A DNA stretch of 64,000 bases from assembly GCF_030719035.1 (NCBI RefSeq), contig NZ_CP132203.1, forward strand, positions 1,302,001-1,366,000, in the 5' to 3' direction. Numbering within the stretch: position 1 is the first letter of the stretch; each line of letters opens with the position of its first letter. The notes beneath the pieces were generated by a model. The model was not told the origin of the DNA. It was given only the letters and a program-made list of their open reading frames with translations, and did not search any database. This document shows, one piece after another, positions 41,730-51,604 of this stretch. Source of the DNA: Hahella sp. HNIBRBA332 (lineage in GTDB: Bacteria; Pseudomonadota; Gammaproteobacteria; Pseudomonadales; Oleiphilaceae). The position numbers were made by a program, and so were the translations under genes.

Positions 41730-43946
41730 TTAGAACACCATTTTCCAGCTGTCGATGTAGCCAACGTCGCGTCTTGCGCGGTCAGTGACTTTCAACTCCC
41801 AGGTACCGTCGACGTCCTTGCCGCCCAGGTTCACGGTATAGGTTTTGTTCAGGTTGTCCGCGCTGCCGCCGGAACGGTTATGCAGAGTTTGAACGCTACC
41901 GTCTGGACCGACCAACTGTACAACCAGGTCTCCGATATAGGTGTGAACGATATTCACAGACACTTCAACGGAGTTGGCTGAGCCGATTTCTTTCACTTCG
42001 ATCGGGCTGGAAACGCCATTGGCGTCGTTGTCCGGAATCTGATAGTCATCAGTGTTTTCGAACTCGCCGCCGCCAGGATCGGTGTCGCCATTAAAGTCGC
42101 CGACCAGGGTTACGCCGGAGTAGCTGGAGTAGCCGCGCAGCATGACGTAGTAGTCGCCTTCGCTTGGAGTCTCGAAGGTGCACACTTCATCGTTGCCGTT
42201 TTTGTATGGGCGGCAATCATAGCTGGAGGTGCTTGGCTTGGAGCCGAACTTGACGTACATGTCAGCGTCGCCGCTGCCGCCGCTCATGGTGAAGACCAGA
42301 TCGGTAGCGTCAGCAGGCACGCTCAGTTTGTAGTACTTCATTGAGCCCTGGTTGCCGGAGATGCCTTCGATAGGCGTCGCTTTCTCCATGGTGATGACCT
42401 GGTCGCCAGGATCAGTGCCGTCGCAGCTTACGCCGACTTGCTCGAACGCAGCGGTAACGTCGGCTTTGCTGTAGCCTTTGTCTTCCGCAGCGGACTCAAC
42501 GCCGCAAGCGCCGTCGTTGAAGTTGGAGTTGGGCGTCCAGTAAGTCTGGTTAGCGCGTACGAATACTTCGAAGGCTTTCTTGGTGTCCCAGCCGCTGGTG
42601 GTGGCCAGCAGGTAGAAGGCTTTGTTGTAAACGCCGCTGCTGTAGTGCACGTCCAGGCCGTCATAGTAGTCGCTGGCGTGGCCGATGGAGCTGCCGTCAC
42701 GGGGAGGGTTGTCCATGTAACGCAGACCGTCGCCGTTTTTCATGATGGCTGCGCCGACATAGAAGTCGTTTTCGCCGTGCATGAAGAACTCAGCCGCTTC
42801 GCCCGCCATGTCGGAGAACGCTTCGTTCATGCCGCCGGGTTGTCTTTCATAGACCAGACCGGAGTTGAACTCAGTGAAGCCGTGAGAGACTTCGTGTGCG
42901 ACCACGTTGATGTCAACCAGCGGGTAGAAGTAGCTGGCGCCGTCCCCGAAGGTCATCTGGCTGCCGTCCCAGAAGGCGTTCTCATAGCCGTTGCTGTAGT
43001 GCACGCGCAGTTTCAGCTTGGTGTTGAGCGGGGAGGTGTCGAACCACTCGCTGTACATTTTGAACACTTCGATACCGAAGAAGTGTGCGTCGTTGAGTGG
43101 AGAGTAAGCGCCGTTGATCTCCTTGACGGTGTTTCTCGGGCAAGTGAACTGGTGGATAGTGCCACCGGAAGTACGGTGATTCAGGTTGATCGTTTCCACA
43201 TTGGCGGTGGTCATACGACATTGGGAATCCACTTCGAAAGTGGGGTAGTCGGCGCCGTACTCGTATTTTCCGGTTTTTTCGTTGCCTCCGGGACCAGTGG
43301 CTTCTTGATGCGCCAGTCCGTCCCAGGTCTTGATCACGTCGCCGCTATGAGCGTCGATGATGAAGAAAGGACGCTTGGGATCAGGCGCGCCTTTGGTGGC
43401 TTCGGAGAAATAGTTGACGACGTAGACCAGCTTCGCCTGTTCGGACTCCTGGTCGAAATAGATCATCAGTTCGGTGGACTCATTGCGATATTGCGGCGCA
43501 TTCACGAAGGTGAATCCGCTGTTGTTTTTCGCAATGTTCAGCGCTTCTTTGTCGGAAATGGTGGGATTGGCTCCGGGTACGAAACCATTGTCCAGATCCG
43601 CCTGGATGCCCTGAATCAGGCCGCCGTTCATGTGGACCACTTCGTCGTTCGCATCGCGCACCATGATGATGTGTTCGCCGAAAACCTTCAGTCCATGATA
43701 GGTTTGCTGCAGTCTTTCATAGGTGCGGCCGTTCGCTTCGGTTCGGCTCGAAAGCGTGACGACGCCATTCTCCCCTAACAGTCCCAAAGCAGCATCGTTG
43801 CTCAGGGAAGCCATAGATGAGCCAGACGCTGAGAATCCCGCGCTTTGATGAGTGCGGAGATCTATGCGCTCCGCCGCCATGGTATGAGCGGAAGCGAGCG
43901 TAAGGCCTACTATCAAGGCATTAAGCTTAAAGTGTCGATCAGACAT
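41730..43946 (-). CDS. Secreted M4-family zinc metalloprotease (vibriolysin-like) with PPC and P domains
   Basis: 738-residue thermolysin-family preproprotease. Signal peptide (about 1-25), FTP/PepSY-type propeptide (about 50-205), then the M4 catalytic domain. Its zinc site is complete: HEVSH at 351-355 (two His ligands and the catalytic Glu) and the third ligand Glu in GGMNEAFSD near 376. A C-terminal PPC domain (about 520-620) and a P/Homo B domain (about 630-738) follow; both are often removed on maturation. It should degrade extracellular protein. Confidence 0.94.
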   Translation of the reverse strand: MSDRHFKLNALIVGLTLASAHTMAAERIDLRTHQSAGFSASGSSMASLSNDAALGLLGENGVVTLSSRTEANGRTYERLQQTYHGLKVFGEHIIMVRDANDEVVHMNGGLIQGIQADLDNGFVPGANPTISDKEALNIAKNNSGFTFVNAPQYRNESTELMIYFDQESEQAKLVYVVNYFSEATKGAPDPKRPFFIIDAHSGDVIKTWDGLAHQEATGPGGNEKTGKYEYGADYPTFEVDSQCRMTTANVETINLNHRTSGGTIHQFTCPRNTVKEINGAYSPLNDAHFFGIEVFKMYSEWFDTSPLNTKLKLRVHYSNGYENAFWDGSQMTFGDGASYFYPLVDINVVAHEVSHGFTEFNSGLVYERQPGGMNEAFSDMAGEAAEFFMHGENDFYVGAAIMKNGDGLRYMDNPPRDGSSIGHASDYYDGLDVHYSSGVYNKAFYLLATTSGWDTKKAFEVFVRANQTYWTPNSNFNDGACGVESAAEDKGYSKADVTAAFEQVGVSCDGTDPGDQVITMEKATPIEGISGNQGSMKYYKLSVPADATDLVFTMSGGSGDADMYVKFGSKPSTSSYDCRPYKNGNDEVCTFETPSEGDYYVMLRGYSSYSGVTLVGDFNGDTDPGGGEFENTDDYQIPDNDANGVSSPIEVKEIGSANSVEVSVNIVHTYIGDLVVQLVGPDGSVQTLHNRSGGSADNLNKTYTVNLGGKDVDGTWELKVTDRARRDVGYIDSWKMVF

Positions 43947-45091
43947 GCTAAAACTCCAGTTTTAATTATTTAACCGGGTCGAAACATACTGACGTTCAAC
44001 GAGTAGGAAGGTATATACGAAAGGAAACGATATATAAAAAGATAGGCAAACGAAACAGAACAGGCGTTGGATATAAGTACACCTGATCCCATAGGATCAT
44101 TTCATGCTTTGGTAAAAGTATGAAACGCAGTGAAGTGACGGCAAATAAACTTCACATTCCATGTAAAAGTCATATAAGGCTTTTAGCAAACCCGTTTGTT
44201 ATCTTTTTTACGCGTTAACCCTGTCGCGTTAGAGCTATCCATACACTGCACTTGGTAGCCCTTTATTATCCGAATCGCCAAACATCCAAGTACAGTTCTT
44301 TCCCATCCTTGTTATGGGGATGCGCCACCCGGGTCACTCGCACATCTGTTTGATGAGAGGGATAACCCTCTGAATTCCCGGGCTTGGCGACAATCCGCCA
44401 ACCTGATTGCCGGAGTCGTTCCTTGATGCGATTTTTGTATGAGTTGGTATTTCCATTCGCATCGTTTGCTGACGCCGCGGCAAGCAAGTGGAAAAAATAG
44501 TAGGTTAAAAAATTACAATCTGTCAACGTTAATAAGGACTAGGATAATGGATTATCTATAGGTATTTTCCGTAGTGGTAAAAGCCTATGTCTAGGCTCAA
44601 AACACAGGTTAAGTGGTTGATTCTTTCGGTTTTTACTGATGGCATTTAATAAACGGCATTAAGTTTTGAGAACTGCCGCTCAACTCGCTCGTCGCGCTCT
44701 TTGACATAAATATTTTATACGCGTCGGTAAATATTACGGAGATGAAATAAAGGTTCTGTTTAAAAATTGATTTCCTTTCGTGGTTTCAATAGAAGAAACG
44801 TATAGTGAGAAATTGGAAAAAGCGCGCTTTACTTGCTTTTATATAGGCGACTTAATTGTATATTGGCGACCTGGTATTAAACCTTATTGGACAATCATCG
44901 CTTCAAAATTGGGACAATGTTTCCCTTTTATGACGCTATCGGGGTACGGAGAAATTGTTAGAATCCCCAAAAACGCAGGAAAAATACCTGCCTTTCAAAT
45001 GACGACGCGAGTCAGGGCGTAACAGGGTCAACTGTGCGGCGGATGTCTCCGCGCGGTGGGAAGTAAAGACAAGACAGGGTGATAGTGGAAC
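43947..45091. other. AT-rich gene-poor region
   Basis: About 1.1 kb without a confident gene. A minus-strand frame (44266-44526, TTG start, 86 codons) has a plausible C-terminal half (NRIKERLRQSGWRIVAK, then a basic stretch) that might be the tail of a decayed gene. A plus-strand frame (44780-45022, GTG, 80 codons) has no good ribosome-binding site. An inverted pair TGATCC/GGATCA (44084-44099) lies in the M4 promoter region. Base composition is clearly more AT-rich than the neighbours, which fits acquired or decaying DNA. Confidence 0.45.
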
Positions 45092-45409
45092 ATGGGAACG
45101 ATAAACGTGAAGGATCTGCAAGGCGCGGAAGTAAAAATCCAGGCGGTAGAGGGATACTCTCTCATGGAGCTGTTGCGGGACAATGGCTTTGAGATGGCCG
45201 CCATTTGCGGCGGCGCCTGCATTTGCGGCACCTGTCATGTTCATGTGCGCGGGGAGAACGCACGCCACTTGCCTGAACCTGCTTATGATGAAGCCGAACT
45301 GCTGGAAACCAAGCCTGATTACATCGAAGGAGTATCGCGGCTGGCGTGTCAGATAAATTATGCGGAAGAGTTGAACGGTCTGATGTTGGAGTTGACCGAA
45401 GATAACTGA
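45092..45409 (+). CDS. [2Fe-2S] ferredoxin, adrenodoxin type
   Basis: 105-residue electron carrier. The cluster ligands follow the vertebrate-type pattern C-x5-C-x2-C (Cys39, Cys45, Cys48) plus a fourth Cys in SRLACQI (about 86). An extra Cys43 sits inside the loop. The acidic segment near 60-75 is typical for docking to a reductase or P450. No isc genes, ferredoxin reductase or P450 are adjacent, so its partner is unknown. Confidence 0.88.
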   Translation: MGTINVKDLQGAEVKIQAVEGYSLMELLRDNGFEMAAICGGACICGTCHVHVRGENARHLPEPAYDEAELLETKPDYIEGVSRLACQINYAEELNGLMLELTEDN

Positions 45410-46130
45410 TTCACGCTTATTTTGTTCCGCTGGGCTATTTGGCGGTGGGGCGCACGCAGGCGATTAAGGCTCGTACTAAAAAGGACGATCACTTAATCGT
45501 TTTTATTTCCCGCGACAGTGCGCCAGCGGAACTAAACCCGCCTTTGCGTATCCAATCTTCTGATCTCTTCATGTATAAATATCTCTATCCAGATACACTG
45601 GGTGTGGGTATTTCATCCGAGTCGAAACTTGTAGGACAATAGGGTTAAGTTATGGTGACGGAAGCACTTTTTAAAAAAATATCCCGGTTTAGGCTAAAGG
45701 TTTATTTAAAGCTTCATCGAATCAGTTTACATTCTGCTCTGAGGATGAATGCTCACTCCACAAAACATCAAAAAATACTGAATAACTATTACTTCCCCTG
45801 GAACTAATAAGAACCGGGTTTGTCCGGTTCATGACACCCTGAATTTCCGTGCGCGAACGTGTTGCGTTCTCCGCCGGAGGCGGCGCTCTTTGCGGTTCAG
45901 CGGTAAGGCGTTGCGACTGAAAGGGTTCACCAAATGTGAATATTTAACAGCACAGACGGTTGAACTTGTTTATAACTAGAAAGATGGAACATCAGCTGTT
46001 GGAATAGGTTGCAGTTTAGTTGAAAAGACGTTGGTCGCAGGACCGACTGACCGGTAGCTGGAGGCCAGACGCCGGGCGTTAATAAAACTAAGAAAATAAG
46101 CTTTTCATTATAGTTAGGGATGAATGCACT
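45410..46130. other. Intergenic region with no recognised feature
   Basis: 720 bases. A 67-codon plus frame (45439-45642) lacks a ribosome-binding site and family features and is not called. A GC-rich self-complementary patch near 45873-45895 (CTCCGCCGGAGGCGGCG) is the only structure seen. Confidence 0.5.
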
Positions 46131-47096
46131 ATGGATCTTAACAGTATGTGTATTTTTACCAAGGTCGCGGAAACTAAGAGCATTACTTCCGCAAGTCAGA
46201 TGCTTGGTATAAGTAAACAAACCATCAGTCGTAAAATTATTCAATTGGAGGAATCTTTAGGCGTTTGCCTGATAAGGAGAACCACTCGTAACTTCGAATT
46301 GACCACCGCCGGTCAGGCTTATTTCCAATATTGCACCTGTATAGTGCAGCAAGCGGAGGAGGCCAATGCCATGGTCAAATCCCTGCAAAGCACTCCCGTA
46401 GGTGAAATTAAAGTCAGTATGCCCCTGGCGTTTAATAACAATAACGCCATGTCGAAATTGTTCACCAATTTCCTCAAGAAGACCCCGCAAGTAAAAATCG
46501 ATATCCATCTAAGCAACCGCCGCACCTGTCTGATCAGTGAAGGGATAGACATGGCGTTCCGGCTGGGGCCTCTGGTGGATTCGACTATGATCGCGCGCGG
46601 CCTTGGCGTATTGACCTTTACTTATGTGGCGAGCCCGGAATATGTGGAAATGAACGGTCTGCCCGACACGCCCCATGAGGTCATCAATCACACCATTATC
46701 GCCATGCATGACTGCAAGCTCCTGGATGATTTCCGGATCAACGAAAAGATTGGCGACCGCGTGCAGATAAATGATTTCTCATTGGCGAAGCAAATGGCGA
46801 TGGACGGCTTCGGTATTGCCGTGCTGCCGGTGTTTATGTGCGTGGATGAAATCAGAGAAGGCATTCTGATCCCCATTCAGAAAGAATGCTTCCAGCCCAC
46901 GCGGCATCTTAACCTGGTGTACACCCAATCCCGTCATCAACCCGCCCACGTCAGGAAGTTCATTAACCACGTCGTAGAGGAGACCCGCCCAATACCTCCC
47001 TGGGAAATATATGTCGACGATGTTTTCCCATCCCCCCATACTTTGATTCCCCCGCATAAGAATGTCGACAGAGAACCGTTGCTGATGCAGAAATAG
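46131..47096 (+). CDS. LysR-family transcriptional regulator
   Basis: 321 residues: N-terminal winged helix-turn-helix (residues 1-60, with KSITSASQMLGISKQTISRKI) and a LysR substrate-binding domain (about 90-295) beginning GEIKVSMPLAFNN. It belongs to the CrgA/AaeR-like group, which often controls redox or aromatic-compound responses. No obvious target gene is adjacent; the lipoprotein gene downstream is convergent. Confidence 0.88.
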   Translation: MDLNSMCIFTKVAETKSITSASQMLGISKQTISRKIIQLEESLGVCLIRRTTRNFELTTAGQAYFQYCTCIVQQAEEANAMVKSLQSTPVGEIKVSMPLAFNNNNAMSKLFTNFLKKTPQVKIDIHLSNRRTCLISEGIDMAFRLGPLVDSTMIARGLGVLTFTYVASPEYVEMNGLPDTPHEVINHTIIAMHDCKLLDDFRINEKIGDRVQINDFSLAKQMAMDGFGIAVLPVFMCVDEIREGILIPIQKECFQPTRHLNLVYTQSRHQPAHVRKFINHVVEETRPIPPWEIYVDDVFPSPHTLIPPHKNVDREPLLMQK

Positions 47097-47118
47097 GCAA
47101 AAGTAAGCAGCGCGCCCG

Positions 47119-47161
47119 GAGCTTTCCGATATTGCGCCCCTATGGAGATATCGGAAAGCTC
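47119..47161 (+). terminator. Terminator of the LysR gene
   Basis: Perfect 14-bp stem (GAGCTTTCCGATAT at 47119-47132 with ATATCGGAAAGCTC at 47148-47161) and a 15-base loop, followed by GCTCTTTACTTTT. It lies 22 bases after the LysR stop and before the convergent lipoprotein gene. Confidence 0.8.
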
Positions 47162-47239
47162 GCTCTTTACTTTTACCTTTGTATTTACTTGCGTCGAAAG
47201 CGGGACGGAATGGAGTCAGCAGTGTGAGTATTCAACCCG

Positions 47240-48010
47240 CTAGATTTTGACTGAGCGAAACGGCGGATATACTTCTTTATTATCTCTTGTCACGATACTT
47301 GGGCTTATATCAATAAACTGCACTTCTCTAACCTGAGACTGAAAAGCTGAAGGCGTGCTCATTCCTGTGATTTCGATAATGTAGCGAACATACACCCTGC
47401 GACCATTGTTTCTGTGATTAAGGAATGACTCTGCATCTTCAATGCTCATTTTCAGACTGGGAATCTCTGAAGGGTTCTCAACGGTAACCGTGATCTCACG
47501 AGGCAATATTTCAATATTGCTACCCCCACGTAAGGTAAAGTCTTTCGCTGGTCTAAAAGGAAACGCCTCTTTATCAAAGTCGTATTTTCCTAACTCAACA
47601 GGAACCGTAATTTGATATGCATTTTTTAAGGAGTGCTTGGCCAGTGCGCTTTCCAGCTCTAAAGTGGCTCGATGAATGTTTTTGCGATATGAAATTTCAT
47701 TGCTCCGTTGCGAAACGAACTTAATTCCAAGGTTGTGTTTTAAGTAGTCTTCTCCATATGGCGTCAGGTCCTTGACGTTGGACTCTGACAGGCCTTCCAG
47801 CATCAAGGCATGCCAGGTTAGCAACTCTTGTTTGGTGTGCGTTTCATGACGGCTGCTCTCAGAAGGCTCATAGTTTAATGGTTCCTCCGTAATAGGGTTG
47901 TTCCAGCACGATATGCACTTGCCGTCTACATACATATGGCGGCCATTCGAGGCGCACCCCGTAAGGTAAAGCGCTACCAATGTTGCTATTAGAATTTTTA
48001 CTATTTTCAT
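47240..48010 (-). CDS. Lipoprotein of unknown function
   Basis: 256 residues with a clear type II signal: KIVKILIATLVALY followed by lipobox LTGC, lipidated Cys19. The residue after Cys is Ala, which predicts outer-membrane sorting. A CxxC-like pair (CISC, about 33-36) follows in the mature part. The rest is mixed alpha/beta with no family that I recognise. It is isolated, convergent with the LysR gene. Confidence 0.75.
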   Translation of the reverse strand: MKIVKILIATLVALYLTGCASNGRHMYVDGKCISCWNNPITEEPLNYEPSESSRHETHTKQELLTWHALMLEGLSESNVKDLTPYGEDYLKHNLGIKFVSQRSNEISYRKNIHRATLELESALAKHSLKNAYQITVPVELGKYDFDKEAFPFRPAKDFTLRGGSNIEILPREITVTVENPSEIPSLKMSIEDAESFLNHRNNGRRVYVRYIIEITGMSTPSAFQSQVREVQFIDISPSIVTRDNKEVYPPFRSVKI

Positions 48011-48556
48011 CGTTATCCTTAATCAAGCTTTCATATTATGTGTTGCTGGAATGGGTATTGAAATGAGCGCGGGTGCGCATGCAATAAGGCGCTTTTGCCC
48101 TATAAAGAAACAGTTTGTTTCCTCATTATCCATAATGTGTGTCATTCCATTTCCGAGGCTGGGTTTTACTGGGTGGCGTTCATCAATGGTGACTGCCGTC
48201 TTTTGTAAGGGGATGAATAATAACTACAATTTTGGCGCCTATCCATACATTGAAAGGGAAGGATTCTTGTGATCTTTGGCGTTAGGGATTATCAATATTG
48301 GATTAATGGCGGAGGGCGATTGATGATCGCGCAAGAAAGTGGCTAATGAGGAGGTATTATTTGCTTATCCTTAGCACTCATGTAGCTGCTCTTGCGATGT
48401 ATTTTAAAGCCACTGAAGAATCAATTTAAAAACGGAGCTATTGATAACGCAGGCTGCTTTTTAAAGGCGCCTGCGTTGTAAAAATACTTTCTCTACCAAG
48501 AGTAAATCGTCATGTCTCGCCAGGATAAGAGACCGCAGTTGACTGTAAAGCTGTAA
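48011..48556. other. Intergenic region with one hairpin
   Basis: About 545 bases. A 73-codon plus frame at 48051-48272 has no family features and is not called. A 9-bp perfect stem (AACGCAGGC at 48446-48454, GCCTGCGTT at 48469-48477) lies 80 bases after the DMT transporter stop and may be its terminator, although the T-run is poor. Confidence 0.5.
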
Positions 48557-49480
48557 CTACGCATCAGCCGCTGTAACTGCGGATGCTCTCCGCCAGCTGA
48601 ATAATCCCAGCGATGTCAGCAATCCCAATATGACCAGAGAGACGCCGATATATTCGGCGGAGCTTGGCGTTTCGCCGAGTATTAGGTCGCCGAAAAGCAC
48701 CGCCAGACCGGGCGCCAGTGATGTGAAGACAGCGGCTTGCGCAGCGCCCAGGATGGAGATGGATTTGGTATAGCACACCAGGGCGATGGCGGCGGCGAGG
48801 ACGCCCTGGAATATGCCTTGAACCAGTAATTCCTGACCGCTTGCCTGAAGAAGGTGGGGCTCGCCGAACGCCAGATAGGCGGGGACATATATCAACATGG
48901 ATAGAACGGATACGATAGCCGCTCCGGTTACCGGCGGAACATTGTAGCGTTTGCTGTTGAGGGTATAGGACGCCCACAGGAAACCGGATAGGACGAATAC
49001 CAGGTCGCCAATCCAGGCGTCAGCGAGTGCGTCCGATGAGGTAGTGACGCTCCGATAGCCAATACTCATGATGCCCAAGGCGATCAGCATGAAACCGATC
49101 CAGCGCTGGGAAGAGGGACGGTCGCCCAATAACAGGACGCTGCCCAGTGTGGCGAACAAAAAGGCGCAACCGGAAATAATGACCCCGCCGTGGCTGGCGG
49201 GCGCTAAGGTAAGGCCGCCAACGCTGATCAAAACATAGGGCGCGCCGGCGCCGGTGGTGAGAATCAGCGCCTGTCTCCAGGTCAGACTTTCCAAACCCGA
49301 TTTGATGACCCAAGGCAAGAAAATCACGCCCGCCACAATAAAGCGGATGGCGGCCACATCGTAGGCGGTTAAAGTCTGCTGTACGCCCAGGCGGGAAATA
49401 ACCGGCCAGATACCCCAAATCAATGCCGCCAGGACGCCCATGGCGATACCTTGTCCAATACGAGCCCGCTCAACTGTCAC
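48557..49480 (-). CDS. DMT-superfamily EamA transporter
   Basis: 307-residue inner-membrane protein with ten predicted helices in two EamA repeats (about 10-140 and 155-290), typical of drug/metabolite exporters. It starts with GTG at 49480 after an AGGTG-type site. It is divergent from an Lrp/AsnC regulator 147 bases away, an arrangement common for amino-acid exporters, so amino-acid efflux is a reasonable guess. Confidence 0.88.
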   Translation of the reverse strand: MTVERARIGQGIAMGVLAALIWGIWPVISRLGVQQTLTAYDVAAIRFIVAGVIFLPWVIKSGLESLTWRQALILTTGAGAPYVLISVGGLTLAPASHGGVIISGCAFLFATLGSVLLLGDRPSSQRWIGFMLIALGIMSIGYRSVTTSSDALADAWIGDLVFVLSGFLWASYTLNSKRYNVPPVTGAAIVSVLSMLIYVPAYLAFGEPHLLQASGQELLVQGIFQGVLAAAIALVCYTKSISILGAAQAAVFTSLAPGLAVLFGDLILGETPSSAEYIGVSLVILGLLTSLGLFSWRRASAVTAADA

Positions 49481-49627
49481 GATTCACCTACTGCTATCTA
49501 AAACTTTTAATTGCTGAACATCAGGGCGACATTTTAGGAGGAAGGTTGTGAGGAATTTCTGCGTATTTATGATTTAGAATGTAGTAAATCTGCTTATTTT
49601 CATAATAGACGCATAAAAGAGGCGAAA

Positions 49628-50089
49628 ATGAACGCACTTGACTCGTTTGACGTCGCATTACTAAAAACATTGCAGGAAGACTGCCAGCAAACCTCCCAAC
49701 AACTGGCGGAGAAGATCGGTCTATCACCCACGGCGATCCAGCGTCGCATTAAGAGATTGAGAGAGCAGGGAATTATTCACAAGGAAGTGGCGATTCTGAA
49801 CTCACAACTGCTGGGTAACAGAATGACCGTGATCATTCAGGTAATTCTGGAAAAAGGCGGACCGCGAATCGTCGACGCCTTCAAACGCCGCGTCATCAAA
49901 TTCCCGGAAGTGCAGCAATGCTACTACGTAGCAGGGGAGTTCGACTTCGTACTAATCGTCAACGTGGCCAACATCGCCGAATACGACCTACTCACCCGCA
50001 AACTGTTTCCAGACGACATGAAGATCAGTAAGTTCTACACCATCATCGCTATCGAAGCGGTAAAAGCCGACTTGAGTTTGCCGTTGTGA
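49628..50089 (+). CDS. Lrp/AsnC-family transcriptional regulator
   Basis: 153 residues: N-terminal helix-turn-helix (about 5-60; DCQQTSQQLAEKIGLSPTAIQRRIKRL) and a C-terminal RAM/AsnC ligand-binding domain with VQQCYYVAGEFDFVLIV. It probably controls the divergent EamA exporter in response to an amino acid. ATG 49628 follows GAGGCGAAA. Confidence 0.9.
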   Translation: MNALDSFDVALLKTLQEDCQQTSQQLAEKIGLSPTAIQRRIKRLREQGIIHKEVAILNSQLLGNRMTVIIQVILEKGGPRIVDAFKRRVIKFPEVQQCYYVAGEFDFVLIVNVANIAEYDLLTRKLFPDDMKISKFYTIIAIEAVKADLSLPL

Positions 50090-50510
50090 GTTTTTGCCGG
50101 GTTTGGCCCAGAGGGTTTTCACAAAACTCAGTTCCTGTGCATTTCGCCAGTCAGAATACAATAATGGACTGCCTTCGAACCTTATGGCATAGCCCTTCTG
50201 ACGGCTTGTGTATTGAGTGGTAGTTTTGTTACGGTTTGCTTCAGCTATAAAAGCAATATTTATTGCAATCAATTCAATACAAGCCACCGCCACTGTGATA
50301 TCACCTTGGGTAATACCATTTGGGGGACTGCGTGTTTGCTGATACGTGGGAAAAATGGGCTGAAAGCTAACTTGCAGCGCAGCCAGAGATTTTTAGGGAT
50401 TAACTCATGAGTTCTTGATATTTACTTGAAAAATCGCTTAGTAAGGCGGCTCAACTTACTTGTTAAAAATAGATTTCAAGCCCCACCAAGGTGCTGTACA
50501 GGAATGTTAT
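50090..50510. other. Intergenic region upstream of the LRR cassette
   Basis: 421 bases without a supported gene. From about 50490 the sequence (GTGCTGTACAGGAATGT) is repeated upstream of the second LRR gene at about 52788, so the duplication begins just before the start codon and leaves this region outside it. Confidence 0.6.
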
Positions 50511-51584
50511 ATGACCAGCAAGCTTCGGAAATTTCCCCTTTTACTTTTGACCGCCATCCTCGGTGGACTACTTTCCGGCTGTGGCGACTCCGCTGAGGAG
50601 GAAGCGAGGTTCCAGGCGGAAATAGCTAGGCAGGACCGGCTTAACGCATTGCATGACGCTTGCCTTGAGTCCCCGACCGCTGTGGAGGAATACCGGGCAT
50701 GTGTCCAATACTCCCGTGAAACCAAGAATCCTGTAATAGGGCTCGGCGGAGGTGGGGAAGAACTTCCAGATGACCTCTTTTCCGGCCCGGGATTGGAACA
50801 TGTCACCGTCCTTTTCTTAAACGACAATAAATTGACCGACCTACCATCTTCCCTGACAAACCTGACAAATCTGAAAAAGCTGTATCTGTTCAAGAATGAA
50901 TTCACCGAGATTCCCGAGGTGGTGTTCGAGTTGCCCGGGCTGGAGAAAATGTCCATCACCTTTAACCGGATATCCCATATCAGCGACAAGATCAACAACC
51001 TGAGCAGCCTCAAATCCCTGGACCTGGGGGTTAACGAGCTGGCCACGCTGCCGAAGTCCCTTGCGGGCCTGGCCCGGCTGAAATACCTGAATCTGGAAGC
51101 CAACCGCTTCGCCACTATCCCCGCCTCCATCGCCACCCTGCCCAATGTCGAGTACCTGTCTTTCGCTGAGAATCGACTGGAGGCCGTGCCGGATGCGATT
51201 ACGCAGATGCCTTCGCTTAAAGGGGTGTTTTTAAAGGATAACCATATTCATATTCTGCCGGAGCAATGGGACGGCATGGAGCGGCTGGCGGTTCTGCACC
51301 TCGCCCGCAATTCCCTGTCCTCGTTGCCGGTCTCCCTGGCCCGTCTTCCCCAGTTGGGCCAGTCCATCGAAGGCCATATAGGGCGGCTGCCTTTCGATGT
51401 GGATAACGCGGAAGGCATGGACGAAAAGTTTGAAGAAAGGGGGATACGTGAAGTGGCCCACGGCATTGACGTTTCCAACAACAAATTCACAAGCCTGGAC
51501 TCGGCTTTTTGCCGGGTGGGCTGGATCAATCTGGAGAACAATCCCTTGACCACGGAAAAATTCAATTTCAGTTGCGGAAAGTAA
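50511..51584 (+). CDS. Leucine-rich-repeat lipoprotein, copy 1
   Basis: 357 residues. Type II signal peptide with lipobox LSGC, Cys24; Gly and Asp follow (GD at +2/+3), so an inner-membrane retention signal is possible but not clear. Residues 30-75 are helical with two Cys. About nine 23-residue LRRs of the bacterial LPS type (LNDNKLTDLPSSLTNLTNL and similar) run from about 95 to 300. A Cys-containing cap ends in FNFSCGK. ATG 50511 follows AGGAATGTTAT. LRR lipoproteins usually bind protein partners at the cell envelope. The next gene starts 20 bases on, so the two form a cassette. Confidence 0.8.
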   Translation: MTSKLRKFPLLLLTAILGGLLSGCGDSAEEEARFQAEIARQDRLNALHDACLESPTAVEEYRACVQYSRETKNPVIGLGGGGEELPDDLFSGPGLEHVTVLFLNDNKLTDLPSSLTNLTNLKKLYLFKNEFTEIPEVVFELPGLEKMSITFNRISHISDKINNLSSLKSLDLGVNELATLPKSLAGLARLKYLNLEANRFATIPASIATLPNVEYLSFAENRLEAVPDAITQMPSLKGVFLKDNHIHILPEQWDGMERLAVLHLARNSLSSLPVSLARLPQLGQSIEGHIGRLPFDVDNAEGMDEKFEERGIREVAHGIDVSNNKFTSLDSAFCRVGWINLENNPLTTEKFNFSCGK

Positions 51585-51604
51585 ACAGGAAAGGAGCGGA
51601 TAGA

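Noticed and set aside
42438..43778. Long plus-strand frame (446 codons) opposite the M4 protease gene
   Set aside because: It is a mirror frame of a well-supported protease with strong codon bias; the translation is Val/Ala/Gly-rich and has no motifs.
44780..45022. Possible 80-codon gene upstream of the ferredoxin
   Set aside because: GTG start without a ribosome-binding site, AT-rich, no family resemblance; mentioned only in the intergenic entry.
45439..45642. Possible 67-codon gene after the ferredoxin
   Set aside because: No ribosome-binding site and no family features.
48051..48272. Possible 73-codon gene divergent from the lipoprotein
   Set aside because: No ribosome-binding site and no motif; cysteine and methionine content looks like a chance frame.
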